59,867 nt of DNA, from positions 1-59,867 of the forward strand of contig NZ_BDJC01000045.1 in the NCBI RefSeq assembly GCF_002005565.1. Reading direction: 5' to 3'. The notes below the pieces were generated by a model. It was not told the DNA's origin. It saw only the letters and a list, made by a program, of their open reading frames with translations, and did not search any database. The position numbers were made by a program, and so were the translations under genes. This DNA is from Streptomyces sp. JHA26 (lineage in GTDB: Bacteria > Actinomycetota > Actinomycetes > Streptomycetales > Streptomycetaceae). Of the stretch, positions 32,736 to 41,183 are shown in pieces (within the stretch, counting starts at the first letter, position 1; every line of letters starts with the position of its first letter).

Positions 32736-32753
32736 AATGCTTGATCAAGCATT
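32736..32753. promoter_or_regulatory. 18-bp perfect palindrome, candidate MarR operator
   Basis: AATGCTTGATCAAGCATT is fully symmetrical. It occupies the 42-bp gap between the sugar-porter stop and the acyltransferase start, ending on the porter's TAA codon. Similarity to sites near 25866 and 31461 suggests that one MarR protein binds all three. Confidence 0.7.
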
Positions 32754-34189
32754 TATTCGGGCAGGGAGACGGAGGAAGGAGACGACGAGTGAGCGCGTGG
32801 GGGAGCACCCGCGACGGCGGCGCGGGCGGGCGTGGCGGCGGTGCGGGCCATGAGCTCCTCCTGGATCGCGGCGAACGGCCGGTTCTTCGTCTCGGGGACG
32901 TGCCGCAGCACGAACCACAGGGCGGCCAGCGCCACCGCCGCGAAGAACCAGAAGACGACCGCCTCCCCCACCAGGTCCACCGCGGGCAGGAAGAGCTGGC
33001 CCACGAGGAAGTTGGCGGCCCAGTTGACCAGGGCGCACAGTGCGGCACCCCAGGCGCGCAGGGACGGCGGGAAGACCTCCGCGGCCAGGATCCAGAAGAC
33101 CGGGCCGAGCCCGATGGCGAAGGACGAGACGTACACGCCCATGCAGACGAGGGCGACGACGTGCGAGGCGGGGCCGAGCCCGCCGTCCAGGGCGAAGCCC
33201 AGCGGGACCAGGGCCGACGCCATGCCGGTCAGGGACAGCACGAGCAGCGGACGGCGGCCCGCACGGTCGACGAGGGGGACGGCCGCCACCGTCATCAGCA
33301 GATTGACCACGCCGATCACGACGGAGTACTGGATCGAGTTGGTCGCGGGCAGTCCCGCGCGCCGCATGATGCTGGGAGCGTAGTAGATGATGGTGTTGAT
33401 CCCGGCGAACTGCTGCACGGCACCCAGCGTCAGCCCGATCAGCAGCGCCCGGCGCACGGTGGCGTCGGCGAGGCGGCCGCGGTGACCGGCCGGACCCGCG
33501 CCTTTCCGCTCCCGCTCCTGTCCGCGGCCGCTCAGCCACACCGGGCTCTCGGGTACGAGGAACAGCCCGACCAGCATCAGCAGCGAGGGCACCAGGCCCA
33601 CACCGAACATGGCCCGCCAGTCGGCCTCGTCCGCGAACCACAGGTTGACGAGGTAGGAGACCAGGATCCCGGTGGTCAGCAGGATCTGGTTGACGGTGAT
33701 GAGGCGTCCGCGCAGCCGGGGCGGCGCGATCTCGGCCAGGTAGAGCGGGACGACCGTCGACGCGGAGCCCACCGCCAGTCCGAGCACCACCCGCGCCGCG
33801 ATCATGGTCCAGAAGCCGGCGGCCAGGGTGGCCATGGCGAGGCCCAGGGTGAAGGCGGCCGCGACCACGATCAGGGTCCGGCGCCTGCCCCAGCGGTCGG
33901 CCGGCCGGCCGCTGCCGAACGCGCCCGCCGCGGCGCCCAGCAGGAGGGAGGAGATCACCGTGCCCTCCTGGAACGCGGACAGGTGGAAGTCCGTCTTCAG
34001 GAAGAGCAGGGCACCGGAGATCACTCCCGTGTCGAAGCCGAACAGCAGCCCACCGAGGGCCACGACGCCCACGGCGAGACCGAGTCTGCGCGGCGGGTCC
34101 GGCTCCGGTTCCGGCCCGTCGCCGCCGGGGGCGGTCGTCACCGTCGTCGCTCCTTCGTCGTCGGGCATCTCCAGGATCTGTGACGTCAT
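32753..34189 (-). CDS. MFS transporter, sugar porter family
   Basis: A 478-residue transporter with twelve predicted helices. Sugar-porter signatures are intact: GFDTGVISGALLFL in helix 1, DRWGRRRTL after helix 2, PESPVWLSGRG at the end of helix 6, QQFAGINTIIYYAPSIM in helix 7, DRAGRRPLLV and PETKNRPF near the end. The central cytoplasmic loop is shorter than in typical family members and rich in Arg, Glu and Gly. ATG 34189. It may import a sugar precursor or export the cyclitol, whose shape mimics a sugar. Confidence 0.88.
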   Translation of the reverse strand: MTSQILEMPDDEGATTVTTAPGGDGPEPEPDPPRRLGLAVGVVALGGLLFGFDTGVISGALLFLKTDFHLSAFQEGTVISSLLLGAAAGAFGSGRPADRWGRRRTLIVVAAAFTLGLAMATLAAGFWTMIAARVVLGLAVGSASTVVPLYLAEIAPPRLRGRLITVNQILLTTGILVSYLVNLWFADEADWRAMFGVGLVPSLLMLVGLFLVPESPVWLSGRGQERERKGAGPAGHRGRLADATVRRALLIGLTLGAVQQFAGINTIIYYAPSIMRRAGLPATNSIQYSVVIGVVNLLMTVAAVPLVDRAGRRPLLVLSLTGMASALVPLGFALDGGLGPASHVVALVCMGVYVSSFAIGLGPVFWILAAEVFPPSLRAWGAALCALVNWAANFLVGQLFLPAVDLVGEAVVFWFFAAVALAALWFVLRHVPETKNRPFAAIQEELMARTAATPARAAVAGAPPRAHSSSPSSVSLPE

Positions 34190-34305
34190 GGGCGGCACCT
34201 CTGCCTCTCTCTTCGGCCCGGGGGCCGGATCGTGATGCGCAATCGGGGGCTTCCAGGGGGCCGGCCCCGGGGGGCTGGTCCGAAAGGGGCCGGTCCCGGG
34301 AGGGT

Positions 34306-35568
34306 TCAGACGCCGTACGTCGTCCGGTACACGGCGAAGCGGCCGTCGAGCCGGCGGCGGGAGAGGCCGAACTCCTCGGGCCGGAAGGGGCGCGCGGCGC
34401 GCGCCGCCCTGCTCGACCGCGCGGCCAGCTCGGCGACGGCGCGGTCGGCCAGCGGGGTGGGCGTCACGCCGGCGAACCGCTGGACGCGCCGTACCTGCCG
34501 GACGGGGTCGGCCACCAGCTCCGCGTGCCGGACGTCGAGGAGACGGGCCCGGGGCAGTGCCGACCTGGCCTGTTCCGACGCCGCGAAGTGCCGCTCCACA
34601 CGCTCCGTCCACTCGGTGCCCACCGCGCCCGGGTCGCCCACCGGTGCGGTGCGGAGCCTTCGGGCGGCGCTGATCCCGGCACAGGCGCCCACGACGTCCG
34701 CGGGGCTGCGGTGCACGTGGACGATCCTGGCGTCCGGGTACGCGTGCAGCAGAGCGCGCAGGTGGCGGGAGTGGAAGGGGTCGCGGAGCACCAGGAGGGA
34801 GCCGGGGATCCGCCAGGTGATCGCCTGCACCTGGGCGCGGTGAAAGGCGTACGCCTCGGTGAGGTCGGCCTCCTCGAGCCAGGCTCCGTAGCCCGGCACG
34901 CGCCAGGTGAGCGTGGCCGTCATGCTGTGGAACGCGTTGGCGAGGAGGCGGTGGCAACCGCCGGGGCGGGTGTGCCGCAGCAGCTGCCCCGTGCCCCGTC
35001 CCAGGGTCGACCGGGCCGCTTCCTCCGCCTCCGCGCGAGCCCGTCGCATGGCGGCCAGCCGCTGCCGGACGTCGGCGAGTTCGGTGCCGGGGTCCGCCAG
35101 TTCCCACAGGGCGGGGGCGTCGAGGCCCGGGTGCTCCGCCAACAGGTTGTGGAGCAGGGCCGCGCCGCTGCCCGGCAGGCCGGTGACGAACACCGGGGCC
35201 CTGATGTCGGTCAGGGCGATCACCGGGTGGTCCCGCAGCAGCCGTACCAGCTGCCGTTGGCGGACCAGGGCCTCCACGAGTTCGCGGCGTACGGCGGCAC
35301 GCCCTTCCGCGTGCAGGCCGGCCTCGGTGTCCAGCGACGAGACGAGCCGCTCCAGGGCGGGCAGGAAGCGCAGCCGCGGCACTTCCTCCCCGTCGTCCTC
35401 GCGCACCCGCTCCAGCAGGTCGGCCACCGCGAGCCGGTCCTGCGGCGCGGGCCGCACCCGGCGCGGGAGGAACGGGCTCGAGGTGCCCCAGGCCGGACCC
35501 CCGCCACCGCAGCGCCAGGGCAGCGCGGATTCCCGCGCCGGGGCCGACCGCACGTGCTGCTCGCTCAT
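34306..35568 (-). CDS. Sulfotransferase-like protein with altered PAPS loops
   Basis: A 420-residue relative of bacterial sulfotransferases. The 5'-phosphosulfate loop reads VFVTGLPGSGAALLHNLLAE (126-145); active members usually have GLPRTGTT, so the basic residue and both Thr are replaced. The DPFHSRHLRALLHAYPDARI stretch and VHRSPADVVGACAG (the 3'-phosphate segment, lacking its usual Ser) confirm the family. ATG 35568. It may transfer sulfate weakly, use another donor or be non-catalytic. Right edge of the cluster; shares no obvious operon with the catabolic genes beyond. Confidence 0.75.
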   Translation of the reverse strand: MSEQHVRSAPARESALPWRCGGGGPAWGTSSPFLPRRVRPAPQDRLAVADLLERVREDDGEEVPRLRFLPALERLVSSLDTEAGLHAEGRAAVRRELVEALVRQRQLVRLLRDHPVIALTDIRAPVFVTGLPGSGAALLHNLLAEHPGLDAPALWELADPGTELADVRQRLAAMRRARAEAEEAARSTLGRGTGQLLRHTRPGGCHRLLANAFHSMTATLTWRVPGYGAWLEEADLTEAYAFHRAQVQAITWRIPGSLLVLRDPFHSRHLRALLHAYPDARIVHVHRSPADVVGACAGISAARRLRTAPVGDPGAVGTEWTERVERHFAASEQARSALPRARLLDVRHAELVADPVRQVRRVQRFAGVTPTPLADRAVAELAARSSRAARAARPFRPEEFGLSRRRLDGRFAVYRTTYGV

Positions 35569-35664
35569 CGGGTTTCCTTCTGGGTGCGCCCGAACACTAG
35601 GACGACCTGGACGCTACCGCCGCCCCCGCCCCCCGCACCGCCGCGAGCGCCGCCACGGGGACGC

Positions 35665-35680
35665 CTTTGGCAACTTGCCA
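35665..35680. promoter_or_regulatory. Palindromic motif shared with 15742-15756
   Basis: CTTTGGCAACTTGCCA contains the odd palindrome TGGCAA-C-TTGCCA and is identical over 15 bp to the reverse complement of 15742-15756. It lies about 100 bp upstream of the sulfotransferase start. Confidence 0.45.
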
Positions 35681-35750
35681 CAATCGTCGACCGGAGGGAT
35701 GCGGAGGGGGAGGAGGGAGCCGGAGGGACCCGGGGAGAGGAGCGGGACGG

Positions 35751-36587
35751 CTACGCCGCGTGCTGTGCGAAGCGCGCCGCCGTCTCGGCCAGCACCTCCC
35801 GTCCGTCGCGGGCCCACAGGGCGTCGTTGAAGAGTTCGACCTCGATGGCGCCGGTGTACCCGGCCGCCTCGACGTACCCCTTCCACTCCCGCATGTCGAC
35901 CGCGCCGTCGCCGATCTGGCCGCGGCCGTTGAGGACGCCCTCCGGGAGGGGGGTCGTCCAGTCGGCGAGCTGGAAGGTGTGGATGCGGCCCTGCGCGCCG
36001 GCCCGGGCGATCTGGGCGGGGGCCCGGTCGTCCCACCAGATGTGGTAGGTGTCGACCGTGACGCCGACCTGGTGGGCCGGGAAGTGCTCGGCGATGTCCA
36101 GGGCCTGGGTGAGGGTGGAGACCACGCAGCGGTCCGAGGCGAACATCGGGTGCAGCGGCTCGATGGCGAGGCGGACGCCGTGCTGCTCGGCGTAGGGGCC
36201 GAGTTCGGCCAGGGCGTCCGCGATGCGTTCGCGGGCTCCGCGCAGGTCCCTCGAGCCGGGCGGGAGGCCGCCCGAGACCAGGACCAGCGTGTCGGTGCCG
36301 AGGACGGCCGCCTCGTCGACCGCGCGGCGGTTGTCCGCGAGGGCCCGGGCGCGCTCGTCCGGGTCGGTGGCCGTGAGGAAGCCGCCCCGGCACAGGGTGG
36401 TGACGTTCAGGCCCGCGTCGCGGACCAGCCCGGCCGCCGCCTCGACGCCGTACGCCTGGACCGGCTCGCGCCACAGGCCGACGTTGCCGATGCCCAGGTC
36501 GCGGCAGGCCGCGGTCAGTTCGGGCAGGGACAGCTGCTTGACCGTCATCTGGTTGACGCTGAAGCGGGACAGGTCGGGGGCGCTCAC
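35751..36587 (-). CDS. Sugar phosphate isomerase/epimerase (TIM barrel)
   Basis: A 278-residue xylose-isomerase-like TIM barrel. The metal/active-site strands are visible in RLAIEPLHPMFASDRC (Glu), GVTVDTYHIWWDD (Asp, His), RIHTFQLADWTTPLP and GAIEVELFNDALWA. GTG 36587 overlaps the DUF993 gene stop by 4 bp, so three catabolic genes form one coupled operon. Family members interconvert ketoses or inositol-like compounds. With a Gfo/Idh dehydrogenase and a DUF993 aldolase-like protein it suits oxidative degradation of a sugar or polyol. Confidence 0.85.
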   Translation of the reverse strand: MSAPDLSRFSVNQMTVKQLSLPELTAACRDLGIGNVGLWREPVQAYGVEAAAGLVRDAGLNVTTLCRGGFLTATDPDERARALADNRRAVDEAAVLGTDTLVLVSGGLPPGSRDLRGARERIADALAELGPYAEQHGVRLAIEPLHPMFASDRCVVSTLTQALDIAEHFPAHQVGVTVDTYHIWWDDRAPAQIARAGAQGRIHTFQLADWTTPLPEGVLNGRGQIGDGAVDMREWKGYVEAAGYTGAIEVELFNDALWARDGREVLAETAARFAQHAA

Positions 36588-37735
36588 CGGTTCACTCCGT
36601 ACAGGCTCAGCAGGGACCTCATCCGTTCCTCCGCCAGCTTCGGGTCCGGGAACAGGCCCAGTCCGTCGGCGAGTTCGTAGGCGCGGGCGAAGTGCGGCAG
36701 GGAGCGGGCCGACTGGAGGCCGCCGACCATCGTGAAGTGGCTCTGGTGGCCCGCCAGCCAGGCCAGGAACACCACGCCCGTCTTGTAGAAGCGGGTGGGG
36801 GCCCGGAAGAGGTGGCGGGAGAGGGGGACCGTGGGGTCGAGGAGGGCGCGGAAGCCCTCCGTGTCCCCCGTGTCCAGGACGCGGACCGCCTCGGCCGCCA
36901 GCGGACCCAGCGGGTCGAAGACGCCGAGCAGGGCGTGGCTGAATCCCTGGTCGTCGCCGGCGATCAGCTCGGGGTAGTGGAAGTCGTCGCCCGTGTAGCA
37001 GCGCACGCCCCGCGGCAGGCGGCGGCGCAGGTCGACCTCGCGCCGGGCGTCGAGGAGGGAGACCTTGATGCCGTCGACCTTGTCGGGGTGGGCGGCGATG
37101 ACCTCCAGGAAGGTGTCGGTGGCCGCGTCGAGGTCGGACGAGCCCCAGTAGCCCTCCAGCGCCGGGTCGAACATCGGGCCCAGCCAGTGCAGGATCACCG
37201 GCTCGGCGGACTGGCGCAGCAGGTGGCCGTAGACCTCCAGGTAGTCCTCGGGGCCCCGGGCCGCGGCGGCGAGGGCGCGGGAGGCCATCAGGATGGCCTG
37301 GGCGCCCGACTCCTCCACGACGGCCAGCTGTTCCTCGTAGGCCGCGCGGACCTCGGCGAGGGTGCCGGCGGTGAGCTGGTCGGTGCCCACGCCGCAGGCG
37401 ATGCGGCCGCCGACCGACTTCGCCTCGGCGGCCGAGCGGCGGATCAGCTCGGCCGCGCCGGCCCAGTCCAGGCCCATGCCGCGCTGGGCGGTGTCCATGG
37501 CCTCGGCGACGCCGAGTCCGTGGGACCACAGGTGACGGCGGAAGGCGAGGGTGGCGTCCCAGTCGACGGCGGCGGGGCCGTCCGGCGTGGTGTCCGCGTA
37601 CGGGTCGGCGACGACGTGCGCGGCGGAGAAGACCGTACGGGAGGTGAAAGCGCTTCCCGGGGACACGGCCAGGGGTGCGGTGCGGGGCTCGTAGGCGCGC
37701 AGGGTGCCGTTCGCGTCGGGCAGGTGGAGGGTCAC
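36584..37735 (-). CDS. DUF993 dihydrodipicolinate-synthase-like protein
   Basis: A 383-residue protein that I place in the DUF993 group, which has a dihydrodipicolinate-synthase-like TIM barrel. Typical stretches are VDWDATLAFRRHLWSHGLGV, EAMDTAQRGMGLDWAGAAEL, DKVDGIKVSLLDARREVDL, with a probable Schiff-base Lys, and PTRFYKTGVVFLAWLAGHQ. GTG start overlaps the upstream dehydrogenase stop by 4 bp. Probably a lyase on a keto-sugar acid. A LacI-type palindrome lies inside its first codons (37646-37657). Confidence 0.82.
   Translation of the reverse strand: MTLHLPDANGTLRAYEPRTAPLAVSPGSAFTSRTVFSAAHVVADPYADTTPDGPAAVDWDATLAFRRHLWSHGLGVAEAMDTAQRGMGLDWAGAAELIRRSAAEAKSVGGRIACGVGTDQLTAGTLAEVRAAYEEQLAVVEESGAQAILMASRALAAAARGPEDYLEVYGHLLRQSAEPVILHWLGPMFDPALEGYWGSSDLDAATDTFLEVIAAHPDKVDGIKVSLLDARREVDLRRRLPRGVRCYTGDDFHYPELIAGDDQGFSHALLGVFDPLGPLAAEAVRVLDTGDTEGFRALLDPTVPLSRHLFRAPTRFYKTGVVFLAWLAGHQSHFTMVGGLQSARSLPHFARAYELADGLGLFPDPKLAEERMRSLLSLYGVNR
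37646..37657. promoter_or_regulatory. Internal LacI-type operator
   Basis: GAAAGCGCTTCC contains the LacI-family core AAGCGCTT, the same 8 bp as at 38948-38955, about 80 bp inside the DUF993 gene and 1.3 kb from the promoter site. It could allow repression by DNA looping. Confidence 0.5.
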
Positions 37736-38883
37736 AGGGAGATCTCCGGCACGTCGAGGCGGCGGCCCTCGGCCGAGGACCTCAGGCCCAGTTCGGCGAG
37801 CTGGACGCCGCGGGCGCCGGCCAGCAGGTCCCAGTGGTAGGGGGCGTCGGCGTGGACGTGGCGCAGGAACAGCTCCCACTGGGCCTTGAAGCCGTTGTCG
37901 AACTCGCCGTTGTCCGGGACCTCCTGCCACTGGTCGCGGAAGACCTCGGTGGCGGGGATGTCCGGGTTCCAGACGGGCTTGGGGGTGGCGGAGCGGTGCT
38001 GGACGCGGCAGTTGCGCAGGCCCGCGACCGCGGAGCCCTCGGTGCCGTCGACCTGGAACTCCACCAGCTCGTCGCGGTTGACGCGGACCGCCCAGGAGGA
38101 GTTGATCTGCGCGATCGCCCCGCCGTCGAGCTCGAAGACGCCGTACGCGGCGTCGTCGGCGGTGGCGTCGTAGGGCTTGCCGTTCTCGTCCCAGCGCTGC
38201 GGGATGTGGGTGGCGGTCAGGGCCTGGACGGAGGTGACGCGGCCGAACAGCTCGTGGAGCACGTACTCCCAGTGCGGGAACATGTCGACGACGATGCCGC
38301 CGCCGTCCTCGGCGCGGTAGTTCCACGAGGGGCGCTGGGCGGACTGCCAGTCGCCCTCGAAGACCCAGTAGCCGAACTCGCCGCGCACGGACAGGATCCG
38401 GCCGAAGAAGCCGCCGTCGACGAGGCGCTTGAGCTTGAGCAGGCCCGGGAGGAACAGCTTGTCCTGGACGACGCCGTGCTTGATGCCGGCCGCCCGCGCG
38501 AGGCGGGCCAGCTCCAGGGCGCCGTCCAGGCCGGTGGCGGTCGGCTTCTCGGTGTAGACGTGCTTGCCCGCGGCGATCGCCTTCCTGATCGCCTCCTCGC
38601 GGGCCGAGGTCACCTGGGCGTCGAAGTAGATCTCGACGCTGTCGTCCGCGAGGACCGCGTCCAGGTCGGTGGAGACGTGCTCCAGCCCGTGCCGTTCGGC
38701 CAGTTCCCGGAGCGCGTGCTCGCGGCGGCCGACCAGGACCGGCTCCGGCCACAGCACGGTGCCGCCGCCGAGGTCGAGACCGCCCTGCTCGCGGATGGCC
38801 AGGATGGAGCGGACGAGGTGCTGCCGGTAGCCCATGCGTCCGGTCACACCGTTCATGGCGATACGCACCGTCTTGCGTGTCAC
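37732..38883 (-). CDS. Gfo/Idh/MocA-family dehydrogenase
   Basis: A 383-residue oxidoreductase with an N-terminal Rossmann segment (TVRIAMNGVTGRMGYRQHLV), the EKPT-type signature (YTEKPTATGLDGALELA) and a C-terminal substrate domain (EDGGGIVVDMFPHWEYVLHE). The family oxidises sugars, inositols and related polyols. GTG 38883 has AAGGGAAC upstream; an upstream in-frame ATG at 38964 overlaps the operator. First gene of the catabolic operon and controlled by the divergent LacI protein. Confidence 0.9.
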   Translation of the reverse strand: MTRKTVRIAMNGVTGRMGYRQHLVRSILAIREQGGLDLGGGTVLWPEPVLVGRREHALRELAERHGLEHVSTDLDAVLADDSVEIYFDAQVTSAREEAIRKAIAAGKHVYTEKPTATGLDGALELARLARAAGIKHGVVQDKLFLPGLLKLKRLVDGGFFGRILSVRGEFGYWVFEGDWQSAQRPSWNYRAEDGGGIVVDMFPHWEYVLHELFGRVTSVQALTATHIPQRWDENGKPYDATADDAAYGVFELDGGAIAQINSSWAVRVNRDELVEFQVDGTEGSAVAGLRNCRVQHRSATPKPVWNPDIPATEVFRDQWQEVPDNGEFDNGFKAQWELFLRHVHADAPYHWDLLAGARGVQLAELGLRSSAEGRRLDVPEISL

Positions 38884-38945
38884 GTCGTTCCCTTCGTACG
38901 CGGTCCGCGCGCCGCATACGCCGAAGATCGGGACAAGGCGATACA

Positions 38946-38957
38946 GCAAGCGCTTTC
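38946..38957. promoter_or_regulatory. LacI-type operator between divergent genes
   Basis: GCAAGCGCTTTC, centred on AAGCGCTT, lies 63 bp upstream of the dehydrogenase start and 185 bp upstream of the divergent LacI gene. This is the standard LacI-family half-site arrangement. Confidence 0.7.
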
Positions 38958-39141
38958 TATTCACTATGAAGCTAGCCTGTGGACGGCGGTCCGGACAAGA
39001 CCGTGCGGCGGGGCGAGTTGTTCGAGTGGGCGAACAGCGGCGGGCGGTGGCCGTAAGGTCTGCACGGAACCGGGCCGGACCCGGGCCCGGCTAACCCGTG
39101 TACGAAGGCGTACGACGAGAGCGCGACCGGAGGACGAGGAC

Positions 39142-40188
39142 ATGACGGTGACACTGGCGGACGTGGCGGCCCGCGCCCAGGTCTCCCCGGCGACGGTGTC
39201 GCGCGTGCTGAACGGGAACTATCCCGTGGCCGCCTCCACCCGGGAGCGGGTGCTCAAGGCCGTCGACGAGCTGGACTACGTGCTCAACGGCCCCGCGAGC
39301 GCCCTGGCGGCGGCCACGTCCGACCTGGTGGGCATCCTGGTCAACGACATCGCCGACCCGTTCTTCGGGGTGATGGCCGGCGCGATCCAGTCCGAGATCG
39401 GCGGGCCGGGCGGCAGGGCCGGCGGCGAGAGACTCGCCGTGGTCTGCAACACCGGCGGCGCCCCGGAGCGCGAGCTGACCTACCTCACGCTGCTCCAGCG
39501 GCAGCGCGCCGCGGCCGTGGTGCTGACCGGCGGGGCGATGGAGGACGCGGCGCACCAGGCGGCGGTCGCGGCGAAGCTGCGCAAGCTGTCGGAGGCCGGG
39601 ACGCGGGTGGTGCTGTGCGGGCGGCCGCCGGCGCCGGGCACCGGGGCGATCGCGCTGACCTTCGACAACCGCGGGGGCGGCCGGGAGCTGACCGAGCACC
39701 TGATCGGCCTCGGGCACCGGCGGCTCGGGTACATCGCGGGCCCCGAGGAGCGGACCACGACGCGGCACCGGCTGGAGGGGCACCGGGCCGCGCTCGCCGC
39801 GCACGGCGTCGAGGAGGACCCCCGCTGGACGGTCCACGGCCGCTACGACCGGCGCTCCGGCTACGAGGCCACGCTCGAGCTGCTGCGCAGGGACCCGTCC
39901 CTGACCGCGGTCGTCGCCGCGAACGACACCGTCGCGCTGGGGGCGTGCGCGGCGCTGCGGGACTCCGGGCTGCGGATCCCGGCGGACGTGTCGGTGGCCG
40001 GCTTCGACGACCTGCCGTTCAGCATCGACGCGGTGCCCGCGCTGACGACGGTCCGGCTGCCGCTGTCGGAGGCGGGGGCGCGGGCCGGGCGGATCGCGAT
40101 GGGGCGCGAGGAGGCTCCGCCCGGGGACATCGCCACGGTGCGGGGGGAGTTGATGGTGCGGGGGTCCTCCGGGGTTCCGCGGAAGTGA
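39142..40188 (+). CDS. LacI-family regulator
   Basis: A 348-residue repressor with HTH TLADVAARAQVSPATVSRVL (4-23), a hinge (NGPASALAAATSDLVGILVN) and a two-lobed sugar-binding core ending with GFDDLPFSIDAVPALTTVRL. ATG with GGAGG eight bases upstream. Divergent from the dehydrogenase/DUF993/isomerase operon, whose promoter and first genes carry matching palindromes. The inducer is presumably the sugar or polyol that those enzymes degrade. Confidence 0.9.
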   Translation: MTVTLADVAARAQVSPATVSRVLNGNYPVAASTRERVLKAVDELDYVLNGPASALAAATSDLVGILVNDIADPFFGVMAGAIQSEIGGPGGRAGGERLAVVCNTGGAPERELTYLTLLQRQRAAAVVLTGGAMEDAAHQAAVAAKLRKLSEAGTRVVLCGRPPAPGTGAIALTFDNRGGGRELTEHLIGLGHRRLGYIAGPEERTTTRHRLEGHRAALAAHGVEEDPRWTVHGRYDRRSGYEATLELLRRDPSLTAVVAANDTVALGACAALRDSGLRIPADVSVAGFDDLPFSIDAVPALTTVRLPLSEAGARAGRIAMGREEAPPGDIATVRGELMVRGSSGVPRK

Positions 40189-40280
40189 GGGTGGCGTCTG
40201 CCCGGCGGTGTGCGGTGGCCGTGCGGGGTTCTTCGAAGGTGCCGCCCCCTTGGCGGTGCGCGGTGTCCGTGCGGGCGTCG

Positions 40281-40300
40281 CCGGGGGCTGCCGCCCCCGG
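40281..40300 (+). terminator. Hairpin after the LacI gene
   Basis: CCGGGGGC (40281-40288) and GCCCCCGG (40293-40300) pair perfectly around TGCC, 93 bp after the stop. The 195-bp gap also holds a degenerate repeat of about 50 bp with two copies of a GTGCGGG motif. Confidence 0.6.
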
Positions 40301-40383
40301 GTCCCCGAAACGACGGCGGCTCCCGGCGTGACACCTCCGCGGAGGAGGAATCCACGCGCGGATCGCGGGTATGGTCCCCGGGC

Positions 40384-41183
40384 ATGAAGCTGGCGTTCTC
40401 CACCCTCGGCCTGCCCGGACTGCCCCTGCCCGACGTGCTGCGGCTCGCGACCGCCCACGGATACCACGGCGTCGAACTGCGCGCCCACCCCGAGGAGCCG
40501 GTCAACCCCGGCCTCTCCCCCGCCGAACGGGCCGACGCCGCCGCCGCGTTCAAGGCGGCCGGCGTCGAGGTGCTCGCCGTCGCGGGGTACGCGCGGGTCG
40601 CCGCGCCCGGTGACGACGACGCGGTCGTCGCCGAGATCCGCGACCTGCTCGGCCTGGCCCGTGACCTGGGCGCCCCGTACGTCCGCGTCTTCCCCGGCGG
40701 CGGCACCGACCAGAGCCCCGAGGAGGCCGACGCGACGGCCGCCCGGCGCCTGGGCACCGCCGCCGAGTACGCCACCGACGCGGGCGTGCGCATCCTGCTG
40801 GAGACCCACGACTCGCACCGCACCGGCGCCGACGCGATGCGCGTGCTCGGCCCGGTCGGCCACCGCCAGGTCGGCGCCCTGTGGGACGTCATGCACACCT
40901 GGCTGGGCGGCGAGCAGCCCGTGGACACCTACGCGGCGCTGTCCCCGCACCTCGGCTACGTCCAGGTCAAGGACATCGCCTCGCCCGACGACACCACGCC
41001 GGTGCCGCTCGGCGCGGGCGTGCTGCCGCTGGGCGAGTGCGTGGAGGTGCTCTCCCGCGAGGTTGGGACGGCTGGCTGTGCTGGGAGTACGAGAAGCGGT
41101 GGTACGAGGCGGCCGCCCCGCTGCCCGGCCTGCTGGACGAGGGCCGCCGTCACCTCGCCCGGCTGCTCAGCGAGTCGGCCTGA
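40384..41183 (+). pseudogene. Sugar phosphate isomerase/epimerase, frameshifted near its end
   Basis: From ATG 40384 the frame encodes a TIM-barrel isomerase (MKLAFSTLGLPGLPLPDVLR, ILLETHDSHRTGADAM, ALWDVMHTWLGGEQPVD, YVQVKD). Near 41062 the protein-like signal jumps frame: the expected GWDGWLCWEYEKRWYEAAAP lies in the next frame and runs to TGA 41181-41183. One base is missing between 41061 and 41064. Without it the product would be the usual about 266 residues; as written it gains a long Arg/Pro/Ala tail. Either a recent mutation or a sequencing error in a G-rich stretch. Confidence 0.8.

Noticed and set aside
13093..35568. Polyketide or nonribosomal peptide pathway
   Set aside because: No modular synthase, ketosynthase/chain-length pair, carrier protein or condensation domain is visible; the KAS III-like protein lacks the Cys-His-Asn triad.
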